A DNA stretch of 64,000 nt, taken from contig NZ_LT629705.1 in NCBI RefSeq assembly GCF_900103875.1, positions 2,799,001 to 2,863,000 on the forward strand, given 5' to 3'. A model generated the notes under the pieces. The model did not search any database. It saw only the letters and a list, made by a program, of their open reading frames with translations, and was not told the origin of the DNA. This document shows, piece by piece, positions 45,701-53,907 of this stretch. Position numbers and translations under genes: made by a program. Every line of letters starts with the position of its first letter. The first letter of the stretch is position 1. The DNA comes from Pseudomonas arsenicoxydans. GTDB lineage: Bacteria; Pseudomonadota; Gammaproteobacteria; Pseudomonadales; Pseudomonadaceae.

Positions 45701-46340
45701 CCGCGTGGTGGTTTCCACCGACGCGCTGGGCAACGCATTGTCGGACATGCATGACGACATTCGTGTCGTGCCAAACATGCTGGCCAAGCACTTGTGGAGC
45801 GACATGCGCAGCCAGCGCCGCACTTCAAAAAAACCTCGGGTCGGCTGGGGCGGCGGTACCAGTCACCACGGCGACCTGGCAGTGATTGCCGACGTGGTTC
45901 GCGAATTGGCCAACGAAGTCGACTGGGTGTTCTTCGGCATGTGCCCGGATGATTTGCGTCCCTACATGCATGAGTTCCATGGGGTGATCGGGCTGGACGT
46001 CTACCCGGCGAAGCTCGCCAGTCTGAACCTGGACCTGGCGCTGGCACCGTTGGAATTCCACATCTTCAACGACTGCAAGAGCAACCTGCGTCTTCTGGAG
46101 TACGGGGCCTGCGGCTACCCGGTGATCTGCACCGACACTGAGGCTTATCGCGGGTATCTGCCATGTACCCGGATCAAAACCAACTCCACCGATGAATGGC
46201 TGCAAGCGATCCGCATGCACCTGGCCGACCCGGACGCGAGTTACCGTATGGGCGATGAGTTGCGCGAGGTGGTTCTGCGCGACTACGTGTTGCGCGGCGA
46301 CAATCTGCGCTACTGGGAAAATGGCTGGTTGGCGGACTGA
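42744..46340 (+). CDS. Giant multi-domain glycosyltransferase (flagellin-glycosylation type)
   Basis: A 1198-residue cytoplasmic protein with four glycosyltransferase-like parts: a GT2 domain (about 1-240, LVSLVIPAFN and CDDD), a degenerate GT2-like part (about 340-575), a second GT2 domain (about 577-860, RPLVSIVIVGKDQ, DNGS) and a GT4-like domain (about 871-1198, PRVGWGGGTSHHGDL, LLEYGACGYPVICTD). It sits right after flgL, the site of the flagellin glycosyltransferases (fgt) of other pseudomonads, so flagellin is the likely acceptor (inference). The middle parts resemble those of the enzyme at 55778. A terminator follows. Confidence 0.85.
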   Translation: MNSLPLVSLVIPAFNPRFFGRALHSAVSQGYGNLEVIVCDDSRGTEIEEMVDSLSGQTDVVVRYVRNPRTLGLVGNLQVCLEEAQGEFIKFLCDDDQLFATCLERQAQVLIDREDVNLVLAQRLFWDADDLPLPSRLENTPLSPVCGLFKGEDLLAIFENFPVNILGGFSNAMFRRADVLELLPALTQPGHCFVATLDFALYMCLLRRGNLVVSNHVLSVERLYPERLSGQQSMKDSVEAERQWLLQMLKARSGESAPAPGWVRYLPLTKADELPRVWEELPLSRTLGTKQTTQDWHVGIASVSFSELYAQWLACRCLTDGQRTLLPETLVSWPRTPKIVPIIIDEQGSRSALDQTLQTLAAQDYPPELTLVLSSACMEAELDERIFRLPLQDDWQQQINDLLPQLDGADWFYLLRAGDRLVAPALLVMAERIALSRTLKCLYSDEGGLRQGESAEPAFKPDFNLDLMRSYPYVGRALAFDREAFLALGGFDSVFGELAPHDVLWRLVENDGPQVIGHVAEILLESPFDLAKWLSQSEVVNNNPLLLQAHLDRMGIAHVIRDAGSTLLNRVDYHHEGRPLVSIVIVGKDQTIAMQRCVESLLEKTAYSEYELLLVDNGSESAEAHAWLTGMAQLGSERIRVLTYPQQGNGAAVRNFAVKQAVGDYVLMLNPYTVITQSDWLDELLNHAQRPEVGVVGAKVFNPDGRVLHAGLILGLQGPAGVPFYGESLNAAGYMYRLQVVHDLSAVGADCLMIRKAVFDAVGGLDEQNLGQSLNEVDLCLRVGQDGYLVVWTPFAKLALGAQPAVTLSEAEQASRSQEQEVFYKRWLPIVARDPAYNVNLSLHGLGGSSFSLEPGLRAGWSPFSKSQLPTILALPVNASAIGHYRVTQPLIELEAAGRAHGRIHYNLPSIIEVERQSPDVIILQGRYSEGPINEIPGLITYSSARRIYELDDYVINVPHRNAHIRNMPGKDEMEKLVRRAIGMCDRVVVSTDALGNALSDMHDDIRVVPNMLAKHLWSDMRSQRRTSKKPRVGWGGGTSHHGDLAVIADVVRELANEVDWVFFGMCPDDLRPYMHEFHGVIGLDVYPAKLASLNLDLALAPLEFHIFNDCKSNLRLLEYGACGYPVICTDTEAYRGYLPCTRIKTNSTDEWLQAIRMHLADPDASYRMGDELREVVLRDYVLRGDNLRYWENGWLAD

Positions 46341-46360
46341 TCATCTGCCGCCTCCCCCCA

Positions 46361-46392
46361 AAAAAAAGGCGACCTTGAGTCGCCTTTTTTTT
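46361..46392 (+). terminator. Terminator after the giant glycosyltransferase
   Basis: GGCGAC / GTCGCC arms (46368-46373, 46379-46384), flanked by an A-run before and a T-run after, so it may work in both directions. Confidence 0.9.
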
Positions 46393-46506
46393 GCGTGCGG
46401 GTTGACTGATTGCCGATGATTTTTCGGTGTGGCTCAAGCTTCTGGTTGGCACTGTCGATATCTGTCCAGGGATTTGGTTTTTTCACAACAAGGCAAGGAA
46501 GAAGAC

Positions 46507-49101
46507 ATGGCAGTTATTAACGGAACAAACGGCACGGATACGCTGATAGGCAGTAATGGAGATGACGTCATCAATGGACTGCGCGGCGACGACGTGCTGA
46601 TCGGCGGCGCTGGCGCGGACAAGCTCGACGGCGGTGCAGGGTTCGATACGGCGGATTATTCCTGGTCCTCGGCCGGCATTAACATCGACCTGCGTAGCGG
46701 CATCAGCCTGCCCGGTATCGGCGGCGATGCCGAAGGCGATACGCTGAAAAATATCGAGAAGGTCATTGGAAGCGACTATGACGATACCTTCACCAGCACG
46801 CTGGCAGGCCGGACACTTGAAGGCGGCAGAGGTGATGACACCTATATCGTTAACGCTGGCGGCACCAAAATCATCGAGCAGGGTTGGGGGGGAGGGTTAA
46901 ACGACCAGATTCTCACCAGTCTGTCTCACTACACCATGGACGACAACATCGAGCGCCTGACCTATACCGGGGCCGGCAAATTCACCGGTTACGGCAATGC
47001 CAGCGATAACGTGATCACCGGCGGTGCCGGCAATGATGTGCTGCTAGGCGGTGGCGGTGCCGATCATTTGATCGGTGGCGCAGGTTGGGACACGGCAAGC
47101 TACACCGACAGCACCGAGGGCCTGGTTTTCGATCTCAAGTACGGCTCTAACACTTCCGGTATCGCAGTCGGCGACACCTATACCGATATCGAAGCGATCC
47201 GTGGCTCGAACCATGACGACGTGTTTATGAACGTTGCGGGGTTCAAGTCTCTGGACGGTGCCGATGGTTTTGACACGGTGGATTACTCGATGTCGGAACA
47301 GGGCATCACCCTCGATATCCGCAATGGCATGGGCAAGCCTGGCATTGGCGGCGATGCCGAAGGCGTTACGCTGAAAAACATCGAGCACGTCGTTGGCACG
47401 ATCTGGGATGACGTCTACGTCATCAACACTCGCGGTATCACGATCTCCGAGCGCGACATCTCCGCGAGCAACGACGAAATCCGTACCAGCCTGGCTTCCT
47501 ACACCATGGACGCCAACATCGAAGCGCTGACTTACACCGGGAAAGCCTCGTTCACCGGTTACGGTAATGCTGGCGACAACACCATCACTGGCGGTGCGGG
47601 TAACGATGTGCTGATCGGTGGCGAAGGCGCGGACCATTTGATCGGTGGTGCGGGCCTGGACACGGCGAGCTATGCCGACAGTGCGGTGGGTGTGACGGTT
47701 GATTTGGTGTCGGGGCAGCAAAGCACCGGTGCGGCGCTGGGCGATACGTACACGAGCATCGAGCTCATCCGTGGCTCGAACTACGACGACCATTTTGTAG
47801 CGAATGACGCGCCGGTCGGCTTCGATGGCGGGGACGGTTTTGATACCGTCGATTACTCCTGGTCCGATGGTGCAGTCACGGTCGATATCAGAGACGGCGT
47901 CGGCAAGCCTGGCGTGGGTGGCAGTGCTGAAGGTGACACTTTGACCAACATTGAAAAGGTCATCGGTTCGTACGCGGGCGATTCCTTCACCAGTTCCATC
48001 GGCGGCGTTACGTTCGAAGGTGGCCGAGGCGACGACGTCTACAACATCAACGCCGAGGGCGTGAAAATCATTGAGCAAGACTTCCTCGGTGGCAACGATG
48101 AGGTGCGCACAAGCCTGGCGGTGACGACGCTGGACTCATTCATCGAGAAACTGACATACACCGGCACCGGCGACTTCACCGGTTATGGCAACGATCTTGA
48201 GAACACCATTCAGGGTGGCCAGGGTAACGATCTGCTGTTCGGCGGTGACGGTGCAGACATTTTCATCGGTGGCGAAGGCGTGGATGTCGTCAGTTACGGC
48301 GACAGCAGTGTCGGCGTCAACCTCGACCTGATGACGCGAGAGCAGACTGGAATCGCCTCGGGTGACCAATACATTGATATCGAGATCCTGCGTGGCAGTC
48401 ACTTCAACGACACGCTGACAGGCAACCTTATCTCCAGCAATTACTTTGAGGGCGGTCTGGGCAATGACGTCATTCACGGTGGCTGGGTCGCCGATCACCT
48501 GTATGGCGGATTGGGGCCTGCGAACGGGCCTTCTGCCGAGGTTGATACGGGCAGTGCTCCCCAGGCCGACATGCTGTACGGCGGCGAGGGCGACGACGTT
48601 ATTGTCACCGCGGTCGATGATCGGGGAAGCTTCGCCTATGGCGAAGGTGGCAATGACAACATCACAGTGGCCAGCGGAACGGCCGATGGCGGTGCAGGCG
48701 AAGATGTATTGACGGGCACGGGCAATCAATACGTGTTGCTGGGCGCAGAGGGTAATGATCAGTTGTTCTTGAACGCCGGTGGTTTCGCCAACGGAGGAGA
48801 GGGCGACGATACCTATACCGTCAACACCAGTAACCTGGTGACGATCCGTGATGACGGTCAGGGCATGTTCGGCAATGACACGCTGATACTGAACAACGTT
48901 GCCAGCGCTGCTGACCTGAATCTCATGCGGGTGGGCGATGATCTTTATCTCTTCAGTCGCGCTGATCAGCAGGCTGTGGTGCCCGACCATGGTGTGAAAC
49001 TGCAGGATTGGTACGCAGGCGCCAACACCATCGAAAGTTTCAAGGCTGCCAATGGAGACGTCCTCCCGGTTAGTGCGGATGCGTTCAGTATGTTTGGATG
49101 A
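46507..49101 (+). CDS. RTX-repeat calcium-binding protein, putative type I secreted
   Basis: An 864-residue protein made almost wholly of hemolysin-type repeats (GGAGNDVLIGGEGADHLIGG and similar nonapeptides). A longer module of about 190-210 residues, each with a GFDTxDYS unit and a GYGN...GGxGND unit, occurs about three times. No enzyme domain or N-terminal signal is visible. The C-terminal part (DDLYLFSRADQQA to DAFSMFG) looks like an RTX secretion signal. Probably a calcium-binding surface or secreted protein. ATG 46507 has AAGGAAGA before it. The transporter genes it would need are not in the window. Confidence 0.82.
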   Translation: MAVINGTNGTDTLIGSNGDDVINGLRGDDVLIGGAGADKLDGGAGFDTADYSWSSAGINIDLRSGISLPGIGGDAEGDTLKNIEKVIGSDYDDTFTSTLAGRTLEGGRGDDTYIVNAGGTKIIEQGWGGGLNDQILTSLSHYTMDDNIERLTYTGAGKFTGYGNASDNVITGGAGNDVLLGGGGADHLIGGAGWDTASYTDSTEGLVFDLKYGSNTSGIAVGDTYTDIEAIRGSNHDDVFMNVAGFKSLDGADGFDTVDYSMSEQGITLDIRNGMGKPGIGGDAEGVTLKNIEHVVGTIWDDVYVINTRGITISERDISASNDEIRTSLASYTMDANIEALTYTGKASFTGYGNAGDNTITGGAGNDVLIGGEGADHLIGGAGLDTASYADSAVGVTVDLVSGQQSTGAALGDTYTSIELIRGSNYDDHFVANDAPVGFDGGDGFDTVDYSWSDGAVTVDIRDGVGKPGVGGSAEGDTLTNIEKVIGSYAGDSFTSSIGGVTFEGGRGDDVYNINAEGVKIIEQDFLGGNDEVRTSLAVTTLDSFIEKLTYTGTGDFTGYGNDLENTIQGGQGNDLLFGGDGADIFIGGEGVDVVSYGDSSVGVNLDLMTREQTGIASGDQYIDIEILRGSHFNDTLTGNLISSNYFEGGLGNDVIHGGWVADHLYGGLGPANGPSAEVDTGSAPQADMLYGGEGDDVIVTAVDDRGSFAYGEGGNDNITVASGTADGGAGEDVLTGTGNQYVLLGAEGNDQLFLNAGGFANGGEGDDTYTVNTSNLVTIRDDGQGMFGNDTLILNNVASAADLNLMRVGDDLYLFSRADQQAVVPDHGVKLQDWYAGANTIESFKAANGDVLPVSADAFSMFG

Positions 49102-49159
49102 CATCCTCGGCCACTCGCCTTCGAATGTTTTGTGCCATTGAAGGTATTTGAGCCGTAAC

Positions 49160-49200
49160 AAGGGGGAATCCGGTCGTGACTGATCCGGGTTCCCCTTTTT
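49160..49200 (+). terminator. Terminator of the RTX gene
   Basis: GGGGAATCCGG / CCGGGTTCCCC arms (49163-49173, 49185-49195, one G-T pair) followed by TTTTT. About 60 bases after the stop. Confidence 0.88.
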
Positions 49201-49277
49201 CGTTCTGGCCTCAGCGCTTGGCTGTTTCTTGTCATGCGTTTGCCTTGCAGCGGCGTCGCCCGCTGGACGCCTGGAGC

Positions 49278-49293
49278 TGGCGCGTTTCCTGCA
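49278..49293 (+). promoter_or_regulatory. Sigma-54 promoter before the CDP-sugar operon
   Basis: TGGCGCGTTTCCTGCA fits the RpoN pattern with GG and GC ten bases apart. It lies 143 bases before rfbF in a 235-base gap with no gene. It would tie expression of the sugar pathway to RpoN, like the flagellum. Confidence 0.65.
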
Positions 49294-49435
49294 AGTCCCC
49301 TTTATATCGCCATAAAACGAGCACTTGCAGCGTAGCGGGCAGTACATACAGCGGCGTTGAGCGTTTTATCCAGAAGGCCTGCAAAAGCTTGATACAGCTT
49401 GGCTGAGCCCTGTGACGAACAAGAGAGGGTAGAGG

Positions 49436-50209
49436 ATGAAGGCAGTTATTTTGGCGGGTGGCCTGGGCACGCGAATCAGCGAAGAGTCGCACCTCAAGCC
49501 CAAGCCGATGATCGAGATCGGCGGCAAGCCAATTCTCTGGCACATCATGAAGCAGTACTCCGCGCACGGAATCCACGATTTCGTGATCTGCCTTGGCTAT
49601 AAGGGCTACGCGATCAAGGACTTCTTCGCCAACTACTTCCTGCACACCTCCGACGTCACCTTCGACATGTGCAACAACCGCATGGACGTTCACCAGAACT
49701 ACAGCGAACCGTGGCGCGTCACATTGATCGACACCGGCGAAGACACCATGACCGGTGGCCGTCTGCGCCGCGCCGCGCGTTATCTGGAGGGCGAAAAAGC
49801 CTTCTGCTTTACCTACGGAGACGGTGTCTCGGACCTTAATATCGGCGCATTGGTGGACTTTCACCTGGCCCACGGCAAGCTCGCTACCGTCACCGCCGTG
49901 CAACCGCCGGGACGTTACGGCGCCCTGGAACGCGACGGTGACAGTGTCAAAGGCTTCATCGAAAAACCACGGGGCGACGGCGGCTGGATCAATGGCGGCT
50001 TCTTCGTCCTGTCGCCCAAGGTGTTGCCGTACATCGGCGACGACCAGACTTCCTGGGAAGCAGAGCCCCTGGCGGCATTGGCCAGTGAAAGCCAGCTGCA
50101 GGCGTTCCAGCACGACGGTTTCTGGCATCCGATGGACACCCTGCGTGACAAGAATCACCTCGAAGCGTTGTGGCAGAGCGGGGAGGCCCCATGGAAGCAA
50201 TGGGACTGA
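49436..50209 (+). CDS. rfbF: Glucose-1-phosphate cytidylyltransferase
   Basis: A 257-residue nucleotidyltransferase that makes CDP-glucose from CTP and glucose-1-phosphate. N-terminal ILAGGLGTRISEESHLKPKPM is the signature; YGDGVSDLNI and GWINGGFFVL follow. This is the first step of CDP-deoxysugar synthesis. AGAGG precedes the ATG. Overlaps rfbG by 19 bases. Confidence 0.95.
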   Translation: MKAVILAGGLGTRISEESHLKPKPMIEIGGKPILWHIMKQYSAHGIHDFVICLGYKGYAIKDFFANYFLHTSDVTFDMCNNRMDVHQNYSEPWRVTLIDTGEDTMTGGRLRRAARYLEGEKAFCFTYGDGVSDLNIGALVDFHLAHGKLATVTAVQPPGRYGALERDGDSVKGFIEKPRGDGGWINGGFFVLSPKVLPYIGDDQTSWEAEPLAALASESQLQAFQHDGFWHPMDTLRDKNHLEALWQSGEAPWKQWD

Positions 50210-51273
50210 GTCCGGAGTTCTGGCGCGGCAAGCGGGTTCTGGTCACCGGGCACACCGGTTTCAAGGGCAGTTGGTTGACGCTGTGGCTGCAAAGCCTGGG
50301 AGCCGAGGTCGTTGGGTTCTCCCTTGACCCGTCCACCGAACCGAGCCTGTTCGAATTGGCACGGGTGCACGAAGGCATCAACGATCAGCGCGGTGACCTG
50401 CGTGACTTGGGGACGCTGCTTGAAATCATCGCCGAGACCGAGCCAGAGATTGTCTTGCACCTGGCGGCCCAGCCGCTGGTGCGTGAAGGTTATCGCGACC
50501 CGCTGGGCACCTATTCCAGCAACGTCATGGGCACCCTGAATCTGCTTGAAGCGATTCGTCAGGTCGGCTGCGTGCGTGCCTGCGTGCTGGTGACCACCGA
50601 CAAGGTCTACGCCAATCAGGAATGGCTGTGGCCGTACCGCGAAGACGAAGCCCTCGGTGGACACGATCCTTACAGCAGCAGCAAAGCCTGCTGCGAATTG
50701 TTGGCGCAGTCTTACGCCGCCTCGTTCTTCCCGGCCGAGAAGCATGCCGAGCACGGTCTGGCATTGGCCACGGCGCGCGCCGGTAACGTGCTGGGCGGTG
50801 GTGATTTTGCACCGGAGCGACTGATTCCCGATGTGCTCAAGGCGTGGTCCGCCGACGAACCGGTGACCCTGCGTTACCCGCAAGCCGTGCGCCCGTGGCA
50901 ACACGCGCTGGAACCGCTGGCCGGTTACCTGCAACTGGCCGCCGGCCTCTATGAACAAGGTCCGGCGTTTGCCGGTGCGTGGAACTTCGGCCCGAGCGAA
51001 GCGGACATGTGCAGCGTCGGCGAAGTCGTCGAATTGCTCGCCAGCCGCTGGCCGCAGGCCCGTGGTTTGCGCATCGAGCCGAGTGATTTGCATGAAGCCG
51101 GCCTGCTGCGCCTGGACAGCAGCCGCGCCCGTCAACTGTTGGCGTGGCAGCCGCGCTGGTCGTTGCAAGAGTGCCTGACCCACACGCTCGACTGGCACTT
51201 GGCGTGGCAGAACGGCAATGACATGCGCGCCGTAACGCTGGGCCAGTTGAACCAGTACCGAGGCGCGCTGTGA
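50191..51273 (+). CDS. rfbG: CDP-glucose 4,6-dehydratase
   Basis: A 360-residue extended SDR enzyme that converts CDP-glucose to CDP-4-keto-6-deoxyglucose. NAD-binding VTGHTGFKGSW near residues 18-28, and the YSSSK catalytic pair (DPYSSSKACCELL). ATG 50191 follows GGGAGG and overlaps the end of rfbF. No CDP-4-keto-6-deoxyglucose 3-dehydratase (RfbH) follows, so the 3-OH is kept. Confidence 0.94.
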   Translation: MEAMGLSPEFWRGKRVLVTGHTGFKGSWLTLWLQSLGAEVVGFSLDPSTEPSLFELARVHEGINDQRGDLRDLGTLLEIIAETEPEIVLHLAAQPLVREGYRDPLGTYSSNVMGTLNLLEAIRQVGCVRACVLVTTDKVYANQEWLWPYREDEALGGHDPYSSSKACCELLAQSYAASFFPAEKHAEHGLALATARAGNVLGGGDFAPERLIPDVLKAWSADEPVTLRYPQAVRPWQHALEPLAGYLQLAAGLYEQGPAFAGAWNFGPSEADMCSVGEVVELLASRWPQARGLRIEPSDLHEAGLLRLDSSRARQLLAWQPRWSLQECLTHTLDWHLAWQNGNDMRAVTLGQLNQYRGAL

Positions 51274-51830
51274 GTGAGTTTCTGTTGCAGCCGTTGCCCC
51301 TGGCCGGACTGTTCAGCGTGCAGCACAAACGCTTTGAAGATGAGCGCGGGCATTTCGCGCGGCTGTTCTGCGAAGGCAGCCTGAGTGCGTTTGGCGAGCC
51401 GTTTCATATCCGCCAGATCAACCACTCTTGCACCCGCGAGCGCGGCAGCGTGCGTGGCCTGCATTACCAGAATGCCAGCGCGCCGGAAGCCAAGTTGATC
51501 ACCTGCCTGCGCGGTGAAGTCTGGGACGTGGCAGTTGATTTGCGCCCCGGCTCCGAAACCTTCCTGCACTGGCACGCCGAACACCTGCGTGCCGGCGACG
51601 GTCGCAGCCTGCTGATCCCGGCCGGGTTCGCCCACGGTTTCCAGACCCTGACCGACGACGCCGAGTTGCTTTACCTGCACAGCGCGGACTACACGCCGGT
51701 GCACGAGGGTGGTTTGAGCGTGAACGATCCGCGGCTGGCGATTGCCTGGCCGTTGCCTGTCAATAATCTGTCGGCGCGGGATTCCAGCCATCCCTTGCTC
51801 GATGACCACTTCGCTGGAGTGCGTGTATGA
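51270..51830 (+). CDS. dTDP-4-dehydrorhamnose 3,5-epimerase-like (RmlC family)
   Basis: A 186-residue cupin. Family motifs: GHFARLFCE, VRGLHYQN (catalytic His) and LIPAGFAHGF. In this cluster it likely acts on the CDP-4-keto sugar made by RfbG, as RmlC-like enzymes in CDP pathways do, epimerising at C3, C5 or both. GTG start overlaps the rfbG stop. The last residues overlap the next start. Confidence 0.88.
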   Translation: MSEFLLQPLPLAGLFSVQHKRFEDERGHFARLFCEGSLSAFGEPFHIRQINHSCTRERGSVRGLHYQNASAPEAKLITCLRGEVWDVAVDLRPGSETFLHWHAEHLRAGDGRSLLIPAGFAHGFQTLTDDAELLYLHSADYTPVHEGGLSVNDPRLAIAWPLPVNNLSARDSSHPLLDDHFAGVRV

Positions 51831-53053
51831 ATTGCCGTGGTTGCGGTACTCCTCTGGCTTTGCCGCTGATTGACCTCGGCACGTCGCCGCCGTCTAACGC
51901 TTATGTGCGTGCCGATCAGCTGGAGCAAGCCGAACAATGGGTGCCGCTGAAGGTTGCGGTATGTCAGCAGTGCTGGCTGGTGCAGACCGAGGATTACACC
52001 AGCGCCGACAGCCTGTTCGATGCCGAGTATGCGTATTTCAGTTCGTTCTCCAGCACCTGGCTGGCCCATGCCGAGCGGTATGTGGCCGAGATGGTCGAGC
52101 GCTTCGGCCTGGACGCTGACAGTCGCGTGGTGGAAATCGCCGCCAATGACGGCTACCTGTTGCAGTACGTCGCCGGGCGTGGCATCCCTTGCCTGGGTGT
52201 CGAGCCGACTCGCAGCACCGCGCAAGCGGCCCGGGAAAAAGGCCTGCAAATTCGTGAACTGTTCTTTGGCCGTGACACCGCTGCGCAATTGGTCAGCGAA
52301 GGCTGGTCGGCAGACCTGATGGCCGCCAACAACGTGTTGGCCCACGTGCCGGACATCAATGATTTCCTCGGCGGTTTTGCGACCTTGCTCAAGCCGACCG
52401 GCGTGGCCACGTTCGAATTTCCGCAGCTGCTGACGCTGATGGCCGGGCAGCAGTTCGACACGCTCTATCATGAGCACTATTCCTACCTGTCGCTGACCGC
52501 CGTGCAGACCTTGTGCGAGCGCAACGGCCTGGAAGTGTTCGACGTCAGTCAGTTGTCGACCCACGGTGGCTCGCTGCGTGTGTTCGTCCAGCGCATTGAT
52601 GGTATTCGCCGCGACGTGCAGCCGGCGGTTGCTCAACAGCTGCAAGCCGAACTCGAAGCCGGAGTGAAAACCCCCGAATATTACGCGACCCTCGCGCCGG
52701 CCGCCGAACGCATCAAGCACGAACTGCTACGTTTCCTGTTGCAGGCCAAGGCCGATGGCAAGCGGGTGGTCGGTTACGGCGCCGCGGCCAAGGGCAACAC
52801 CTTGCTCAACTATGCCGGGGTCAAGCCCGACCTGCTGGCGTGGGTGGCCGACGCCAATCCGCACAAGCAGGGCAAGTACTTGCCGGGCAGTCGTATTCCA
52901 ATCGTGTCGCCTGCGCAGATCGATATCGAGAAACCGGACTACGTGCTGGTCCTGCCCTGGAACTTGCTGCACGAAGTCAGTCAGCAACTGGCGCAGGTAC
53001 GTCAGTGGGGCGCTCGCTTCGTGATCGCCGTGCCCGAGTTGACCGTCCTGTGA
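51827..53053 (+). CDS. Sugar C-methyltransferase (TylC3/NovU-like, zinc-binding N-terminus)
   Basis: A 408-residue SAM enzyme with three parts: an N-terminal zinc-binding part (CRGCG and CQQCW, about 3-50), a methyltransferase core (about 90-220; VVEIAANDGYLLQYV) and a C-terminal domain (about 300-408; VVGYGAAAKGNTLLNYAG). This architecture is that of C-3 methyltransferases acting on NDP-4-keto-6-deoxy sugars. It probably adds a branch methyl at C3 of the CDP-sugar. Overlaps the preceding and following genes by a few bases. Confidence 0.88.
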   Translation: MNCRGCGTPLALPLIDLGTSPPSNAYVRADQLEQAEQWVPLKVAVCQQCWLVQTEDYTSADSLFDAEYAYFSSFSSTWLAHAERYVAEMVERFGLDADSRVVEIAANDGYLLQYVAGRGIPCLGVEPTRSTAQAAREKGLQIRELFFGRDTAAQLVSEGWSADLMAANNVLAHVPDINDFLGGFATLLKPTGVATFEFPQLLTLMAGQQFDTLYHEHYSYLSLTAVQTLCERNGLEVFDVSQLSTHGGSLRVFVQRIDGIRRDVQPAVAQQLQAELEAGVKTPEYYATLAPAAERIKHELLRFLLQAKADGKRVVGYGAAAKGNTLLNYAGVKPDLLAWVADANPHKQGKYLPGSRIPIVSPAQIDIEKPDYVLVLPWNLLHEVSQQLAQVRQWGARFVIAVPELTVL

Positions 53054-53907
53054 AAGTGCTTGTGACCGGGGCCACCGGCTTCGTCGGCCGTCATTTGGTC
53101 GCCGCCTTGCTCGCCCGTGGCTGCGAAGTCCGGGCAGTGGCGCGCAACGCCGAGACCGCCGCGACGATGCCGTGGATCGATGCCGTGGAGTTCATTGCGG
53201 CGGACATTCACACCGACGATCTGGACATTGCCGCGCTGATCGCGGACATCGATGCCCTGGCGCATCTGGCGTGGCCAGGGCTGCCGAACTATCAGGCGCT
53301 GTTCCATTTCGAGCACAACCTGATGGCCGATTACCGGTTCATCAAGGGCGCGGTCGAGGCGGGCGTGTCGCAAGTACTGGTGACTGGAACCTGTTTCGAA
53401 TACGGCATGCAAAGCGGGCCGCTCAGCGAGCAGGCCACGCCGCAGCCGAGCAATCCTTATGGGTTGGCCAAAAACACCCTGCGGCTGTTTCTGGAAAATT
53501 TGCAGCGGGTCCAGCCGTTCACCCTGCAATGGGCGCGGCTGTTCTACCTACACGGCGAAGGCCAGAACCCCAACAGTTTGCTGGCAGCACTGGATCGGGC
53601 AATCGATGCTGGCGACGACACGTTCAACATGTCGGCGGGCGAGCAGTTGCGCGATTACCTGGCCATCGACATCGCCGCCGATTACCTGGCAGCGATCCTG
53701 CAGCAGCGGGAATTCAATGGGCTGATCAATTGTTCCAGCGGCCAGCCGGTGTCGGTGCGGGCGCTGGTCGAGCAGCGATTGCGCGCACGTGGCGCATCGA
53801 TCCGTTTGAACCTCGGTCATTACCCTTACCCGACCCACGAACCGATGGCGTTCTGGGGCGTGGCGGACCGTTTGCAACAACTGCTGGGAGGCAATCATGA
53901 AGCATGA
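53050..53907 (+). CDS. NAD-dependent epimerase/dehydratase-type sugar reductase
   Basis: A 285-residue extended SDR with GATGFVGRHLV at the NAD site and NPYGLAK as catalytic Tyr-x3-Lys. It may reduce the 4-keto group of the branched CDP-sugar, giving the final product (inference from position after the C-methyltransferase). GTG start overlaps the previous stop (GTGA). Overlaps the next gene by 11 bases. Confidence 0.88.
   Translation: MKVLVTGATGFVGRHLVAALLARGCEVRAVARNAETAATMPWIDAVEFIAADIHTDDLDIAALIADIDALAHLAWPGLPNYQALFHFEHNLMADYRFIKGAVEAGVSQVLVTGTCFEYGMQSGPLSEQATPQPSNPYGLAKNTLRLFLENLQRVQPFTLQWARLFYLHGEGQNPNSLLAALDRAIDAGDDTFNMSAGEQLRDYLAIDIAADYLAAILQQREFNGLINCSSGQPVSVRALVEQRLRARGASIRLNLGHYPYPTHEPMAFWGVADRLQQLLGGNHEA

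Noticed and set aside
46507..49101. Regular DNA repeats that might look like a CRISPR or tandem-repeat locus
   Set aside because: The periodicity is in-frame protein repeats (GGxGxD) in a single open gene, not spaced identical DNA repeats.
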